Assembly (NCBI GenBank): GCA_963693365.1
Contig: CAVNZM010000017.1
Coordinates: 3,534,001-3,598,000 of the forward strand
Origin: Amoebidium appalachense
Taxonomy: Eukaryota > Ichthyosporea
DNA length: 64,000 nucleotides
Direction: 5' to 3'
Made by a program: the position numbers and the translations under genes. This document shows positions 10,213 through 22,146 of this stretch, piece after piece; position 1 is the first letter of the stretch; each line of letters opens with the position of its first letter. Under the pieces are notes generated by a model. The model was not told the DNA's origin. It searched no databases and worked only from the letters and a program-made list of their open reading frames with translations.

Positions 10213-11250
10213 TGGCAAGGGGAAGTCCCACGTCGGGGAGGGACTTGCGAGCAGTTGTATTCTTGCGGGTTGAGTTCTACGATTGCCTTCGGCACGCGGT
10301 TGTGATATGCTGGTGTGCTACCTCTCTCCATCTGGTGTCATGAGGCTCATGTTTCTCCGAAGCCCGGCATGATGGTAGTTACTATGGTGGCCGCGAGTGC
10401 TTCTCGCTTTGGGGGTTGACTGGGTCCTTGCTTGTCTCCTTCTACGTTGTCTCCATCTCTGCATCCTTCTTCAAAATGCGGCATGGCCTTGGTCACTCCG
10501 CGGCGCGCGTTTGGGGTGGTTTTGTGGCTGAATAGGACGCCGAGAAGCTTCCCTAGTTAGCCACAATCACGAGCTTTCACTGTGGCAGTTGCTGAGCATT
10601 GCAGAACCTCTTCTCGTTGGAACGCACACTGCTTGTGTCTTCTCTTTTGCGTGCCTTGCTACAGCTAGGCTACCTTGCTTGACTGTTAGATTTCCTAGGC
10701 AGGTTTACGTGAACTCCGGGCAGGCTTGTTTGGGACTAATCTGGTGTTCAAGCGAGTTCTGTATTGCCCTTGAGTGCCTATCGAACGGCTACTCTTTTGT
10801 CAGGGTTTATATGGGGCTCTGCCATTGGAGAAGCTTGGTCGTAGGCTCTTTACAGATTGTAGCTTAGACATCGATATCCTCGTGACCAGATGGGGCAATC
10901 TAGTCTCTCTCTTGTGATCTCCTCCCAGTTAGTTCAACACCTGAGCTTCTTTCTACATCTGAGCTTCTTCTTCTTCTTCTTCTTCTTCTTCTTTTTTTTT
11001 TTTTTTTTGTTCTTCGCAGCTGTCTCCTTTCTTTGCAACTTTATTTCTGAACCTATCCTTCCCGAGGTGACTCCTATCAGTTGTGCTGGACATATAGTAC
11101 TATGCGTTATATGTTATCTAAAGCACCGTGTATTTTTTTGCCGATATCTTCTTTTCATGAGCGGTTTTTTCTTTCTCCCGGGATATCTGCGATATCTCGC
11201 CTTTTCACCTTCTATGAGATCATCAATAAAGTCATTATTAAAAAAAAAAA
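10191..11250 (+). mobile_element. Possible TATA-driven transcript unit ending in an A-tail
   Basis: Follows the second TATA module and ends with AATAAA at 11226-11231 followed by A12 at about 11239-11250, immediately before the third copy of the TATA module. A CTT-repeat/T-run lies at 10965-11008. No protein family recognised; the 92- and 130-residue frames inside lack features. It could be a retroposed non-coding transcript or an LTR-like unit. Tentative. Confidence 0.35.
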
Positions 11251-11256
11251 ATCATG

Positions 11257-11743
11257 ACTTCACTTTTACTTCGATCTCTTAGCTGTCACGTCATCTTTTT
11301 TTCCCGATTCTTCACCATGGCAGGTATATAAAGGCTTTTGTTTTTTCTTTTTGTGGTGGGAAGGGGTCCCACTCAGGGGAACGTGACACTCTGTGTGTGT
11401 AGTGCGGCCTTGTCTATTCCTACTGCTGTGAGAGTGTGGGGACATCTCCCTTCTGCGGAGTTTCTCGCTTGAGGAATGGTTTCTTCGACATCTGGTGGCC
11501 CACTGCAACTTCCGGTGACTTCTACACTCTATCTACGCTTCTACGCAAGCTATTGGCGGTGGGATGCTGCAACTTCTTCAACTGCTTCTGCACTGCGTGA
11601 GTGGAAGGGTAGCTACGGGGTCGTCGAGGAGCTTTCCTTGTGGCTGCCGTGTTTTCAGCCTTCAGCAGTATGGCAAGGACTGGGTTTGCTTGCATGCATT
11701 CTGTAGTTGTGTTTTCCTGTGTGTCCTGCCACAACTAGGCCAC
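11257..11743 (+). repeat. Third diverged copy of the TATA module and following sequence
   Basis: GACTTCACTTTTACTTCGAT, GATTCTTCACCATGGC and GTATATAAAGG align with the modules at 10012-10212, and AGGGGTCCCAC that follows resembles AGGGGAAGTCCCAC at 10218-10232. The similarity fades after about 120 bases. Confidence 0.5.
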
Positions 11744-12172
11744 TGTGGTGTGATTGCGTCATATGGGGTAAAATACCATCAAATAGTAGCCAATAGGATA
11801 CGAGCCTGGCGCTCCATATATAGATGAGGAATTCAATGAGTGCGCCTACGTGTCCTGTAGGCACCTTCCCGTACATCAGCCTGCGCTCTGTGCTGTGCAG
11901 AGAGCCGATAGTAAAGGGTTAGGGAAACGAGTGAGTTCCCGTTAACCCCCAGTGTTGGTGTCGCAGTGCCTTTCCCCTATAACTCCGTTCAAAGAACCCA
12001 CTTCAACACACGTATACACACAAGGGACACAACAGTCTGAGCTACACACTTGAAGCGGTAGTTTTGCGCGGAGTTCTCGCAAATAGGTTAAGTTACACAC
12101 GGTTTTTTTTTTTGTTTTTTTTTTGCCTTTCTCTTTTCTCCCGCATACACCAGTTGTTCTTTCTTAACAATC
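11744..12172 (+). mobile_element. Putative 5' LTR remnant and leader of Ty3/gypsy element G1
   Basis: Begins with TG and holds a CCAAT-type box (about 11789), a TATATA box (about 11816-11822) and a leader that ends 430 bases later at the gag ATG. No second LTR is left to compare because G1 is cut by P1 at 17250, so boundaries and primer binding site are uncertain. Confidence 0.35.
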
Positions 12173-14018
12173 ATGGCAGATAATGGTGAAGTTCGCAATA
12201 GCCGCGAAGCCTCACCCGAGCGAGAGGTTGAGGGATCCCCTCGCCGTTCCCCGCCTCCCAATGATCACGCTGGGCAGGTGGAAGGAAACGTCGAGCAGCA
12301 GGTTAGCTCTGATTTCGCTACTTTAGAGGCTCGTTTGGCCGAAGCTCAACGTGAGCAGGAGGCCGCTGAGGCTGAGTTGCGTGCGGAGCGCGAGCGCGTG
12401 GAAGCTTTGCGTGCGGAACAGCAGCGCCAGCTTGAGCGTCAGGAGACCCTACGCCAGCAGGCTGTCGCGGTAGCAGCACACAGGGCTGAGGTTCAGCGAG
12501 CCATAGCCGAGGCAGACAGGCAGCTTTGGAGGAGACTGCCCGCCTGCGTGGCCAGTTCGACGAAATACGCGCCGCCGTAGCGAAGCAGGGGGAAACTTTG
12601 GCTGTTTTAGAGCAGCAGGTGGCCGCAGTTCTGCCGGGTGGACTAAGGGCTTAGTTCCACCCATCCAGCCGCAACAGGTCCCGCCTCCAAACATGCCACC
12701 CCCGGCTCCGTTTGTCCCGCCGGCACCGCCTACTTTACCGGTGCAGCGGCGGAACCTCGCCCCGCAGTTTGGTTCGTCCGGAGGGCAGCGTGCGGAGGAG
12801 TTTTATACCCCTCTCAATACCCCTGAACGTCCGAACTCCGGGGGAGTGCCTCCTCAGACCCGCATGTTTCCTCCCGCACCACCCATGCCCGACAGTAGCG
12901 GCAGGTTGGGCGTCGACGAAACACGTCTGAAGTCCCTTCCCGGTTATTGCTCACCGGACAAACCTATGCCCATCTTTTCAACTACACGCAATGGGAGACG
13001 GACGGTTGGGATTTTACGTATGAACTCGTCAATCCGACCGCCGGCGCGCTTGATTACAAGGCTTGTGGAAAGTTGCATTCAATCACGGCAAGCAACGTTT
13101 TCCTTTGGCCTACCTACTTCGCCCTTCTGTCTTCATATCAATCGGGCAATGCACGCAAGTACAAGTATGATCAGACTCGCGCGTTTTTGCTCAGGGTGGT
13201 GGAGAAGGGATACACAAACGAATTGATGCGCGTTCTGGATGCAGTTCACGGACTCCCCCAACATCCCACTCTACCGGACCTCCTGTGGTTGTTTGTGTGC
13301 GAAGTTCTCTCGCCCAACTACTACACACAGTATCGGGCATATTACAACGCTCCAAACACGTACACGAATGCGAAAGGCCAAGAACGGTTGGCGTTGGGAG
13401 CGTTGGACGGGAGTCGTGTGAAATCGCTTTTGCAACAAATGGAGCATTTGTGCCTGCAGGCCGGTTACGAGACCGACATCGACCGTCTTGCACCACTCGT
13501 GCGCCATGTCTTAAACGGCCTCATTCCACAAGAAGGACATTAGTTGGATGATACACCGCGTGGGTACGCCAGTGCCTCAAAGCGCAAACGATCGTCAGAG
13601 GGCTATTCAAACTGAGTTGGAGTCGCAAATTCTTAGTCTTCTCAAGAATTTTGCTAGCGACGGTTCCTACTCATTCCAACCAGTCCACCCGGGTGCAGGC
13701 CCGTGGCAGAACACTCGGCCCCCGCGCCCGGGTCCATACGAAAACCCTAAAACTCTTCCTCACACCCATAATAGGTTTGCCCCTCTGCAGGATCCCCCAC
13801 ACCAGCCTTATTATCCTGTGCCCGCACCCGTTCGCCCGCCTCCCCCTCAAGGGCAGTGGGCCAACGGGGCCCCTGGGCAGGGGCCTCCCCCCAAGCCGCA
13901 GCCACGTGTTCCGCGCGGTGGGCCACCTAACCAGCAAGGACCTCGGGGCCGTGGCGGCAAGGGTGGCCAGCGTGGTAATGGTGGTCGGGGTGACCGTGGG
14001 CGTGGAGGGCGCAACTAG
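12173..14018 (+). pseudogene. G1 gag (frameshifted)
   Basis: Starts MADNGEVRNSREASPE and continues as a charged alpha-helical, probably coiled-coil segment (about residues 40-130). Frame changes occur near 12520 and 12945 and again near 13545. The middle part (12947-13543) reads as a capsid-like alpha-helical domain. The end (13548-14018) is Pro-rich and then RGG-rich (GPRGRGGKGGQRGNGGRG), a likely nucleic-acid-binding tail replacing a zinc knuckle. Assigned from position upstream of protease/RT and composition, not from a recognised capsid motif. Confidence 0.65.
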
Positions 14019-14364
14019 GGGTGCCTTGGTGGGAGTGCTACTGATTCGTCTAAGGTGGGTCGTCCTCAGGTGGTAGGGGACAGTCCCCCCTCTACCCCTA
14101 TTGCCGAGTCCCGCCGAGTCCCCCCCGTCTAAAAGAGCGCGTTATGACAAATCTTTAGGTCAACCAGGTATGCAGGACATCTCTAGTGTGTTGTGTGCAG
14201 CTTTACCTATTCCCCTCCTCTTAGTTGGATAGTACCAACCAGTTCGATGGGCAGGATTTCACACATCCACAGAGACTTACTAGCATACCCACTCCTACAA
14301 GGTAGTCCAGAGACCTAGATATACTATATTTTTATCTTTTTCACATAATATCAAAACGAAAGCT

Positions 14365-14664
14365 TTGTATGATCCGGGTTCTCAGGTAACCCTCATGAAA
14401 TATTCCCTTTTTAAACGCCTTCAAGAAGCAGGCACAGCTTTAGAGCTGTCCCCTTCCTTGTTGGCTGCTGGTGGTATTACTCCCACGGGGAGTCCGCTTG
14501 AAGTTAAAGGTGAGTCCGTTATCTCTTGGCTGGTGGGCAATACCCTTTTGGATTGGCCCTTCCTAGTCGTTGGGGATATGAATGGACCTGATGTTTTATT
14601 AGGAATGACTGGACAGATACACGGGTTACGACTGCAGATTTGGAAACACAGGCACTTACCTTAA
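14365..14664 (+). pseudogene. G1 aspartic protease
   Basis: The retropepsin-like stretch has MYDPGSQVTLM, where the catalytic Asp is followed by Pro-Gly-Ser instead of the usual Thr/Ser-Gly-Ala/Ser, and downstream DVLLGMTG, the matching hydrophobic-Leu-Gly flap motif. It lies between gag and RT. About 100 residues is a normal retropepsin size. The upstream joint to gag (14019-14364) has no open frame. Confidence 0.6.
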
Positions 14665-15412
14665 GAAACGGGGACTCAGTCCTCCTCTCTTATAAGCATT
14701 TGCCTGATGTTGCAGCTTATTGCCGTTTGCAAAAACCAGTTGTGCTTAAAGCACATACTGTTACTAAGATATTTTTGAAAGCACGTAGCCATATGCCTGC
14801 GGGACCTGCGTTGTTTATGCCGAATACGACATTACAACAGTTACTGTATTTCCCCGCTGATATATGGTTGCTGTTCACCCTAGTGGTGATGTACATTTGC
14901 TATTATAATTTTTCTGAAGAAGACGTGCCTTTATTACATAGTAATCTTGGTCACGTTCAGTCTCTGACTGAGCAAACCCTTGCAGAAATCTACGCGGTTG
15001 CGGATATTAACAGCTCTGGTGTTCTTGATTTTCGTGTGTCTGCTGCAACCGGCCGGGCAGCTGGATACGCTGGCATGGCGAAGTCTTTGGGATTGGTGCC
15101 TAGCCCACATCCGTCCCAAAGATGTAGTCCTGCTGGGCGGGGCGCATATGATAATCCTATGTATTCAGATGAGGTGGATTATGCTCGTAGGTTAGCTGTC
15201 CACTCGTTGTATACTAGTGCATGCACAACCGCCTCGGGTGTCTGTAAAAGTGAGGGTATTAATATCGATGATAATGTTGTTGATATGGAGTTGGATGACG
15301 GTTTGGGGGTAAATCCCCATCTCGGCAGCACCCTGCTCTAATAAATCTGCCACATTTATCCGCAACCTCTTTAGCAGATACCCCCACCTTTCAAACAGAG
15401 TCAGGGGCCACT
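14665..15412 (+). other. G1 protease-RT spacer region
   Basis: A 233-codon frame (14640-15341) links protease to RT and includes a hydrophobic stretch near LLFTLVVMYICYY. No motif recognised. It is probably the polyprotein linker in a shifted frame. Confidence 0.4.
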
Positions 15413-16899
15413 GTGATCACTGACTCTACACCGATAGGTGTTGGCTCTCGGAGTACCCATAATGGGCTCCGTGATGCCCAACCACAGACAGCACCCACCG
15501 CCACCCACCGTATACCATGGAAATTTAGTTTTCCTGAGTATACCCCAGAGTTAAAAGAGCGTGCTTCCTCATTTTTGGATAAACATTATGATGTGTTTAT
15601 TATAAATGATCATGATTATGGCAGGCTGCATAGGTTCGAGGCCAGTTTAGACACAGGTGACCATCCACCAATCAAAGTGAAGCAATGGCGCCTAGAGCAA
15701 GTAAAATTAGAATCGGCACAGAAAATTGTAGATGAAATGATTGAACGGGACGAAGCAGAACCTGCAGATGGTTCTCCTTGGCAGTTCCCTATTTTCTTAG
15801 TGCCGAAAAAGCAACCTGGCCAATTCAGGATGGTCCAGGATATGCGGAAATTAAATGAAATTCTTCGTAAAGACTCATATCCCCTCCCTAATATTACTGC
15901 AGAATTGGAACGTGCACAAGGTGCACGCATTTTTGCAAAGTTTGATATGAGTCGCGCATTTTGGCAAAGTTATTATGACGAAGAATCGCGCCCGAAAACG
16001 GCGTTCGCATTAGGCAATAGGCAGTGTACCAATATAAAGTCATGGTTATGGGTGCTAGTAATAGCCCCCCTACTATGATGCGTGCAATGCACTGGGTGTT
16101 AAAAAATCACCTCGATGATTGCATTATTTATATTGATGATCTTATATTTTATGTGTAGACGGAAGATGAATTATTTACGAAAATGAATGCTGTCCTTACT
16201 ACATTAGCTAAGCATAACCTTAAGCTCGATGCTAGTAAGGCAGAAATAGCGGTACCCACCATAGATGCCTTAGGGCACATTTTATCTGCAGATGGTATCA
16301 CTATCCATCCTAAGCGCATAAAAGCAGTTGCAGAGTGGCCTATCCCCAAAACGGTCACCCAATTGCGACAATTTTTGGGTGTTACAAATTATCTCAGGAG
16401 ATATATTAAAAATTACGCGCGCATGGCCGCGTCCTTAACAAAATTAACGGGTGGCCAGGCAGCGAAGAAAATCCATATAGACAAAGATAGCACACAGCTG
16501 CAATCATTTTATAATTTACGCACTGCTCTAACCAAACCACCTGTGCTTGTGCTTCCTAATTTTAGTAAGGGTGCCGGTGAGTTTGTTGTAAAGACAGACG
16601 CGTGTGCTATCTCTGTGGGGGGCAGCCTATACCAAACCCAAGCCGATGGGTCTTTGCGTGTGGTAGCATATTTTTCCAAATTATTTTCCCCCACACAAAA
16701 ACGTTATTCCACCAGTGAAAGGGAAGCTTTGGCCTTAGTATATGCTCTCACACATGAGTGGAGAGTATATCTCTATGGTCGGAAATTTCGCGTATATACG
16801 GATCATAAGCCAAATTTATGTATTACTGGAGGCACACGTATAGCCAATGATAGAATTTATCGTTGGGCTGCAAAGCTGCAGGGCTTTGACTTCCAGTAA
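15413..16899 (+). pseudogene. G1 reverse transcriptase-RNase H
   Basis: The Ty3/gypsy RT order is clear: WQFPIFLVPKK, FRMVQDMRKLNEI, FAKFDMSRAFWQ, then after a frameshift near 16020 the catalytic YIDDLIF box (about 16129-16149), followed by an in-frame TAG. The next frame (16183-16899) carries the thumb LGHILSADG and QLRQFLGVTNYLRRYIK, and RNase H with KTDACAISVGG, STSEREALALVYAL and VYTDHKP. It ends at a TAA after the RNase H fold. Two breaks make it non-functional. Confidence 0.9.
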
Positions 16900-17249
16900 T
16901 TTTTTAAAAAAGGTTCTGACTTGCCAGACGCTGATGGTATCAGTCGCATTCCTTATGCAGCTGAGGACCAATCAGACGAACCGCCTGCAGATCACTCTCA
17001 GGAAGCAGATAGATGGGTGCATTATGATAAGAATACTGAGTTGGAGCGTGTAGTGATCTCGTCAGTTTATTTTCCTGATGATGTTTATTTTCCTGATGAT
17101 TCATACACTGCTCCTTCTCACACCCCTATGCCTTTGCAGGCGCACGTCGCGGCTTGCTTACCATATTTGGGCATATCTACCACCCATACTCACGTTAACC
17201 TTTCCCTGCCAGCGAACGGTCCCTGTGAAATTAGTTTAGAAGGGTCCTT
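16900..17249 (+). pseudogene. G1 RNase H tail, cut by P1
   Basis: After the stop the same protein continues (LPDADGISRIPYAAED, a typical Ty3/gypsy post-RNase H motif) and then runs for about 90 residues without a known domain until P1 begins. No integrase zinc finger is reached. Confidence 0.6.
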
Positions 17250-17344
17250 TCTTATGCCAACGTCGTCTTTACCAGCCCCAGCAAGGGGATACATGAGCCG
17301 GTGCCTGTGGATCAATCTCACAAGCAGGCACAGGTGTGCTCCAC
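17250..17344 (-). repeat. P1 repeat B2 (terminal)
   Basis: 95-bp copy, 3' end of the element in its own sense. Contains the CCCC-TTGCT-GGGG-type hairpin (on plus CCCCAGCAAGGGG) about 40 bases from the tip. Confidence 0.88.
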
Positions 17345-17436
17345 AGGAGCAATGAAAAGAATGACAAATGTCATACAGAAACATGCTCAAAAAACGTAGC
17401 CTAGTGCCTAAATAGGCAAAGGGTGTGGTGGGTGGG

Positions 17437-17938
17437 CAAAAACTTAGCTAAAAAATTGGGCCTAAAGAGACCTAAACGCGCTCAGTAGCGCCGCAACTGA
17501 CCTCCTGGGGCCGCGCAAGCTCAATATATAGCGCGACCCACATTTTTGCCTATGGAAATATGAAGAAATGACTTAAAACCTATCAAATCCATGAAATCTA
17601 CCAAGATGGAATTTTTGCTGCACATCAACCAATGAAAATTTTTTACACGTGGCTAAAACCCCTAGATCACAAAGACCAAACCGATTGCCGCCCATTTCGG
17701 ACTAGATATAACTCAAACTCATCAATATATCCATATGGCATATCCCACAGAACATGAAAACAGCTACAGCTCCCTAAATAAAAATGCTAGCAGCCTGAAA
17801 CTTTGCACACACATCAAACACACCAAGGCCTACACCATGCTACTACTAGAATTTTACAGCACACTCGCAACACACAATTTCACTCCAACGGGGCTATCTA
17901 ATTCTCCTGCAAAGAAAACACGTTTACAAACTAAATAT
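17437..17938 (-). repeat. P1 repeat A2
   Basis: About 500 bp, homologous to the P2 A repeats and P6. It is joined directly to B1 at 17938/17939; the link 17345-17436 joins A2 to B2. Confidence 0.88.
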
Positions 17939-18033
17939 TCTTATGCCAACGTCGTCTTTACCAGCCCCAGCAAGGGGATACATGAGCCGGTGCCTGTGGA
18001 TCAATCTCACAAGCAGGCATAGGTGTGCTCCAC
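17939..18033 (-). repeat. P1 repeat B1 (internal)
   Basis: 95-bp direct copy of B2. The recombinase reading frame stops 7 bases outside it. Confidence 0.88.
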
Positions 18034-18039
18034 CACTCC

Positions 18040-19118
18040 CTATCTGGCACGGGAAGGAACGAACCATGCCGTGGGTGACTGACGCAGCGCTGCAGCCCGG
18101 GCAAGGAGCGACGCAGGCACCCGAATAGAAAGAACAAGAGACTGGCCGGCCTGCACATACCGGCGGAGGGAGGCATGCGATCTCCACCGACCACGCAGAG
18201 CAATCGTCTCTACTGAAACACCCCTGACGTAGTCTCTCGAGGCACCACCATGGCGAAGACTGTGAAGATGGAACCCATACTCATTGAGGCCGAGGGAGTC
18301 ACATGCCGCTTGGAACTTGGCACGCAGAATCATACGAGAAAGGAAACAGCCGCGCAGAAGGGGGGGGCGCCACAGAACCAGAAAGACAGGATGGCCAACA
18401 GGGACGGATTGGTGATGGGGAAAAACTGATTTGGACCGGTCTTGGTGTCGGCCAGGCGGATGCCGCCTGTACCGGGTTGCATGTCGTGGGGAACGGGGTC
18501 GTCGGGCAAAACAAGATCCGCACGGGTGAGCAAAAGCAGCTCACTGACACGAAAATAACACTCAAATCCGAGCAAAACAGAAATACCAAACAAGGGGCCA
18601 ATTTTGGAATACAAATGATGGCCAATGACGAGGACCAATGAAAACGGAAGCGGGGGCGTGGTCTTTGCTGGAACAAGCCGGTTCCAGCCCTGCAGGCTTC
18701 GTTGGGCGGCCTGCAGGTGTGGACCCAGCCTTGGCATGAAATGTTTGATGCCGGCAGCTGTGTTGACACAGCGCTGACGCTGGCCACGCGATGGATCAAT
18801 GGCATAACACTCCTCAAAATACTCCACCAGGAGGTCGTCCAGTTCGGCGGGGGACTTGGTGTCGGTGCCAGGGGGCAACCAATCCAGGAACTCAACAACA
18901 GCATCCCGGTAGGCCTTGAGGGTTGGGGGCTTTATGGCCTGGTCAGCCAGAAAACCGCGAGGGACCATCTGCAGGATTGTGGGCTGACGGCAGCTACACA
19001 CAATACAAACGAATGTCGAGGGCAAGCGTGTAGGCAGCCACCTGGCGGCATACACGGTTAAGGCGTCGGGATGCTGAACGACCCTTAGCAACAGCCCCAA
19101 GCAGCGCCATCGAATCAA
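18040..19118 (-). pseudogene. P1 tyrosine recombinase (frameshifted)
   Basis: Site-specific recombinase that would integrate the circular cDNA. The N-terminal SAM-like core-binding part contains KPPTLKAYRDAVVEFLDW. The catalytic part has box I ECYFRVSELLLLT (first Arg). After a frame break near 18330-18370, at a run of eight G/C, box II HLHSLRHGGAS (His and Arg), GRWRSH and RRYVQAG with the nucleophile Tyr follow. Both halves of the active site are therefore visible but in different frames. The ORF overlaps the end of the RNase H frame (18994-19118). Confidence 0.85.
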
Positions 19119-20993
19119 GACCCCAAAGGTAGCGGGAGCCCCGGGCAGCCGTAGACCGACCTAATCGACGAAGCCCCTGGAGCAAGGCTTCTCCCTCCAG
19201 AATGTTGATGTGGTCGGAGTGGCGCCAACGATGACTGATGTTGGTGGTCCACCAGCCACCAACAGCTGCCAGGATAGGTGCCGGGGGGGCGGACGGGCTT
19301 GGCTCGTGCACGGGACCAGACAGCTGGCTGTAGTGGCCACGCCGGTTGCAGTGAGGCAGCACTTGGCGGAGAAGCGCTGCTGGCAGCACCCGGGACACCA
19401 CTGCACCACCCAACAAGGAAGCATCAGTGCAGAACATGGTGCAAGCAAACCCAGAACGCAAATCACAACGCATCAACGGGGCCAAAGCACACATCGCCTG
19501 AAGCTCCCACACCACGGGCGGTGGAAGGGGCTGTTCCCGATCCCCCAGCTGCTCCACAAAACTGTAGACGGCGCTCAGAACCGACAAAAGCGGCCGCTGC
19601 AGCAGTGCCGCCCACACCCAACCATTAAGCAACTGCTGCAAACGGAGCTGTGTGACGACACCACAACGCAACACGGCCTGGGTTTCCGCAACCAGACGGC
19701 ACAGGGAAGCACCAGACGGGCGCAATATCCCAGAGCGATGCATTTCCAGGCCTAGCAGCACCATAGAGGATGACGAACCAGCAGCCACATCCTTCTTGAC
19801 GTTGGAGGGAAGACCAGCCGGGCCGGTGACGCCATGATACGATTCACGCTGACGATTGATGGCGGTGGCATCTGTGCCGACCCAGCCACAGTCGTCCACA
19901 TACAGGGCATGCTGCGTGGCCTCCACAGGCCGCGGCACTATCGCACAGAGGCGCTCAATGCGGGGCATGCTGGCTCGGTCAGCCAACTGCCCATGGACGT
20001 CTTGAGCCACAAGCACAGAATGCACCCAGCCCATGGGCACGGTCTTGAGGGCCGGGTACACAAGCCGGTCAGGCCCAGAAAAGCCAACAGCCTCCGAAGA
20101 CACAGGCGGCAATCCGAAGTACCGCCACAGCCACTCGGGGGCAAGAAGACGATGGAACTGGTTGTCCATGTCTGACTTGCCAAAATAGAGGCAATCCTCA
20201 GGTCCCAGCAACAGATCGGCAAAATCGGCAGGGTTGGGCAGGTGCACCTTGAGGGCAGGATGATCACGGGCAAAAAACAGGTTGCCACGGCGGCCGTCAA
20301 AAATGACGCGGGCTCTGGTGTCTTTGGGGACCCCAAACAGCCCATTGATGGCCAGTGGTTTTTCCTTCGCCTCGAAATAGTGCACCATGCCGCAGCCTTG
20401 AAGCCGAAGAAGCAGGGGGCCGTATTCCCCACTGGGAACGTGATGCGCCGGGCGGATGCGGCGCAGCTCTGCAGGCGTCGGCGGAACAGGCTTGAGAAGG
20501 CCACCGTCGCAGTGGGCCAAAAACTGTAGTGTAGGAGACAAAAACTGCAACACGTCCACTGTGGCTCCAACCCCAGGGGGTGGCAAAGCGGCATTTGCCG
20601 CCGTGAGAGGTAGCCATCCTGTCAATACAGTGTAGGCCGCGAGAACGCAGCCAAGACACTACTCGCAGGCTGAGCATTGTAGACACCCGCGCGTATAGCA
20701 TCGTAGCTGGCCCGAAGGACAAAGGTCCACAGGGCATGGTGGTGACTGTTCACCAACCGGGTCGGGAATGGGCAAGGGCCGCCTGCCCACAGCTCGTTGA
20801 GGGCACCAAGACAACGGTTAGCCATGGTAACCCCCTTCAGGCGGTGAGACAGACGTTGCCGACGGCGTTGACTCCGTAGACGGCCTTGCCCAGAACGGTC
20901 CGGCACAGGAATGGCCGGAACAGGAAACAAATCAGAGTCGGCAAAGACATGACGTGGCATAGCTGTGGAATCCTTGGAAAAATTAGGGGGCAT
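18994..20993 (-). pseudogene. P1 reverse transcriptase-RNase H
   Basis: The N-terminal 123 codons (20993-20622, MPPNFSKDSTAMPRHVF) and the 543-codon body (20625-18994) are in different frames because a few bases are lost near 20640. The body has FGKSDMDNQFHRLL (RT box A region), LYVDDCGWVG (catalytic box), SSMVLLGLEM, then RNase H with FCTDASLLGGAV, INILEGEAL, LWGLDSMALLG and a truncated end after ALDIRLYCV. Homologues in P2 and P3 are more intact. Confidence 0.85.
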
Positions 20994-22146
20994 ATTTAAT
21001 CAAGGGCACGTGGCAGGAAACCACAAGAATATAATATACAGAACCGCGTGCCGAACCCCAAAAGGGCTGTTTAGGCCCTGTGGCCACCGGCCCCCAGAGG
21101 GGTCGATGGACCGGCGCCGGATGGGCCAGTGCTGGGACCGCGCCGAGCCCGGGTGACTTCAGCGAGGGTCTTGGCTTGACGAACAGCCCGGGTGGCCAAG
21201 GCAGGGGGCAGGGGCAGGCTGCGCGCAGGGAGCTCCTCAAACTGCTCTGCAACAGCCCAGTCCCCGTTGGACTGATCAGCAGTCTGCAGAGCCAGCAGAC
21301 GGCGCGCGCCACACCAACTTCCACAGCAGGCGACTCCTTGCGGGCCTTAGGGTCGGCGGCCAGCAGCAGATCCAGCATACGGGCAAGACGTTCTTTGACG
21401 TGCAGGTTGACTTTGGCGCCGCTGGAGAGCAGATAACGGCTGGGATTGGGTTTGGAGCGGCCAGAGGAACGACGGTTGCGAGAGGAACGACCGTAGCCAC
21501 TGCTGCTGGAAGAAGAATCCTCATTCGACGATGGGGTGTCTTCACTGCCGGTGTCGTACGCATAGACAGGCTCCTTGCCCTTTGCCCGCGCAGACAGCGT
21601 GCTCAGCAGGCCGCCGGCAGAGGGCTTCTTGGGGCAATCACACTGGGCAACAGAGAGGGCTTGCACTTGGGCAGAAAGCGCCTGCAGCTGCTCTGGGACG
21701 TCTACACCGTCAGAACGCCGCTGGGGAGAGGGCGACCCAGGTGGGGGGGAGGCACGGCCGCTGCGAGGAGTGCGACAGAGCAAGTGCAGCTGGTCGGTGA
21801 CTTTCCAACTGACCATCTCAGGGTCATCAAAAGCCACCGAGCGCGCCTTGAGGGCTGAAACCACACTGTTGACGGTTTCCGCCTGCAGGCTATTCCAAGG
21901 GAGGGCGTTGGACTGCAAAACGGGCAGACTTTTGAGACTTGCGTCGTCCGCATCGGTAGAGATCTCCAAAAGCTTTTCGAGGATAGCGGCCCCCTTGGCG
22001 ACCAGAGCAGGAGGAGGGCCATTGCAATGCTCACAAACCAAACTAGAGCACGAAAACTTGAAAGACTGGAAAATGCAAAAACGCGGGAAAAACGACACCG
22101 CAAAAAACGTCCGAAAACCAGCTAAAACGCAATGGCGCGCACGCAA
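20983..22146 (-). CDS. P1 gag-like protein
   Basis: A 387-codon frame: residues from CEHCNGPPPALVAKG onwards match P2 and P3. It contains LLEISTDADDASLKSL, an SP-rich segment, a Ser/Arg-rich basic region (SSSGYGRSSRNRRSSGRSK) and a helical C-terminal part. Compared with P2 it lacks about 40 residues after VKERLA, and its last 40 residues are out of the P2/P3 frame, so it is not intact. No zinc knuckle is seen. Gag role is inferred from position upstream of RT. Confidence 0.6.
   Translation of the reverse strand: MRARHCVLAGFRTFFAVSFFPRFCIFQSFKFSCSSLVCEHCNGPPPALVAKGAAILEKLLEISTDADDASLKSLPVLQSNALPWNSLQAETVNSVVSALKARSVAFDDPEMVSWKVTDQLHLLCRTPRSGRASPPPGSPSPQRRSDGVDVPEQLQALSAQVQALSVAQCDCPKKPSAGGLLSTLSARAKGKEPVYAYDTGSEDTPSSNEDSSSSSSGYGRSSRNRRSSGRSKPNPSRYLLSSGAKVNLHVKERLARMLDLLLAADPKARKESPAVEVGVARAVCWLCRLLISPTGTGLLQSSLRSSLRAACPCPLPWPPGLFVKPRPSLKSPGLGAVPALAHPAPVHRPLWGPVATGPKQPFWGSARGSVYYILVVSCHVPLIKYAP

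Larger units (their letters stand above)
11744..17249 (+). mobile_element. G1: degenerate Ty3/gypsy retrotransposon, 3'-truncated
   Basis: Gag, protease, RT and RNase H regions occur in Ty3/gypsy order on the plus strand. Integrase and 3' LTR are missing: P1 is inserted at 17250, and beyond P1 (22593-22613) only about 20 bases precede an unrelated LTR. Several frameshifts and stops mark it as dead. Confidence 0.85.

Noticed and set aside
10218-10236. Plant-like snRNA upstream element (RTCCCACATCG-like GTCCCACGTCG)
   Set aside because: It lies downstream of the TATA box instead of upstream, differs by one base, and no snRNA-like sequence follows.
19161-20594. Several 100-260 codon frames antisense or out of frame to P-element RT (also in P2, P3, P4)
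   Set aside because: They recur in every P copy only because the RT sequence itself is conserved; RT and RNase H motifs identify the real frame.
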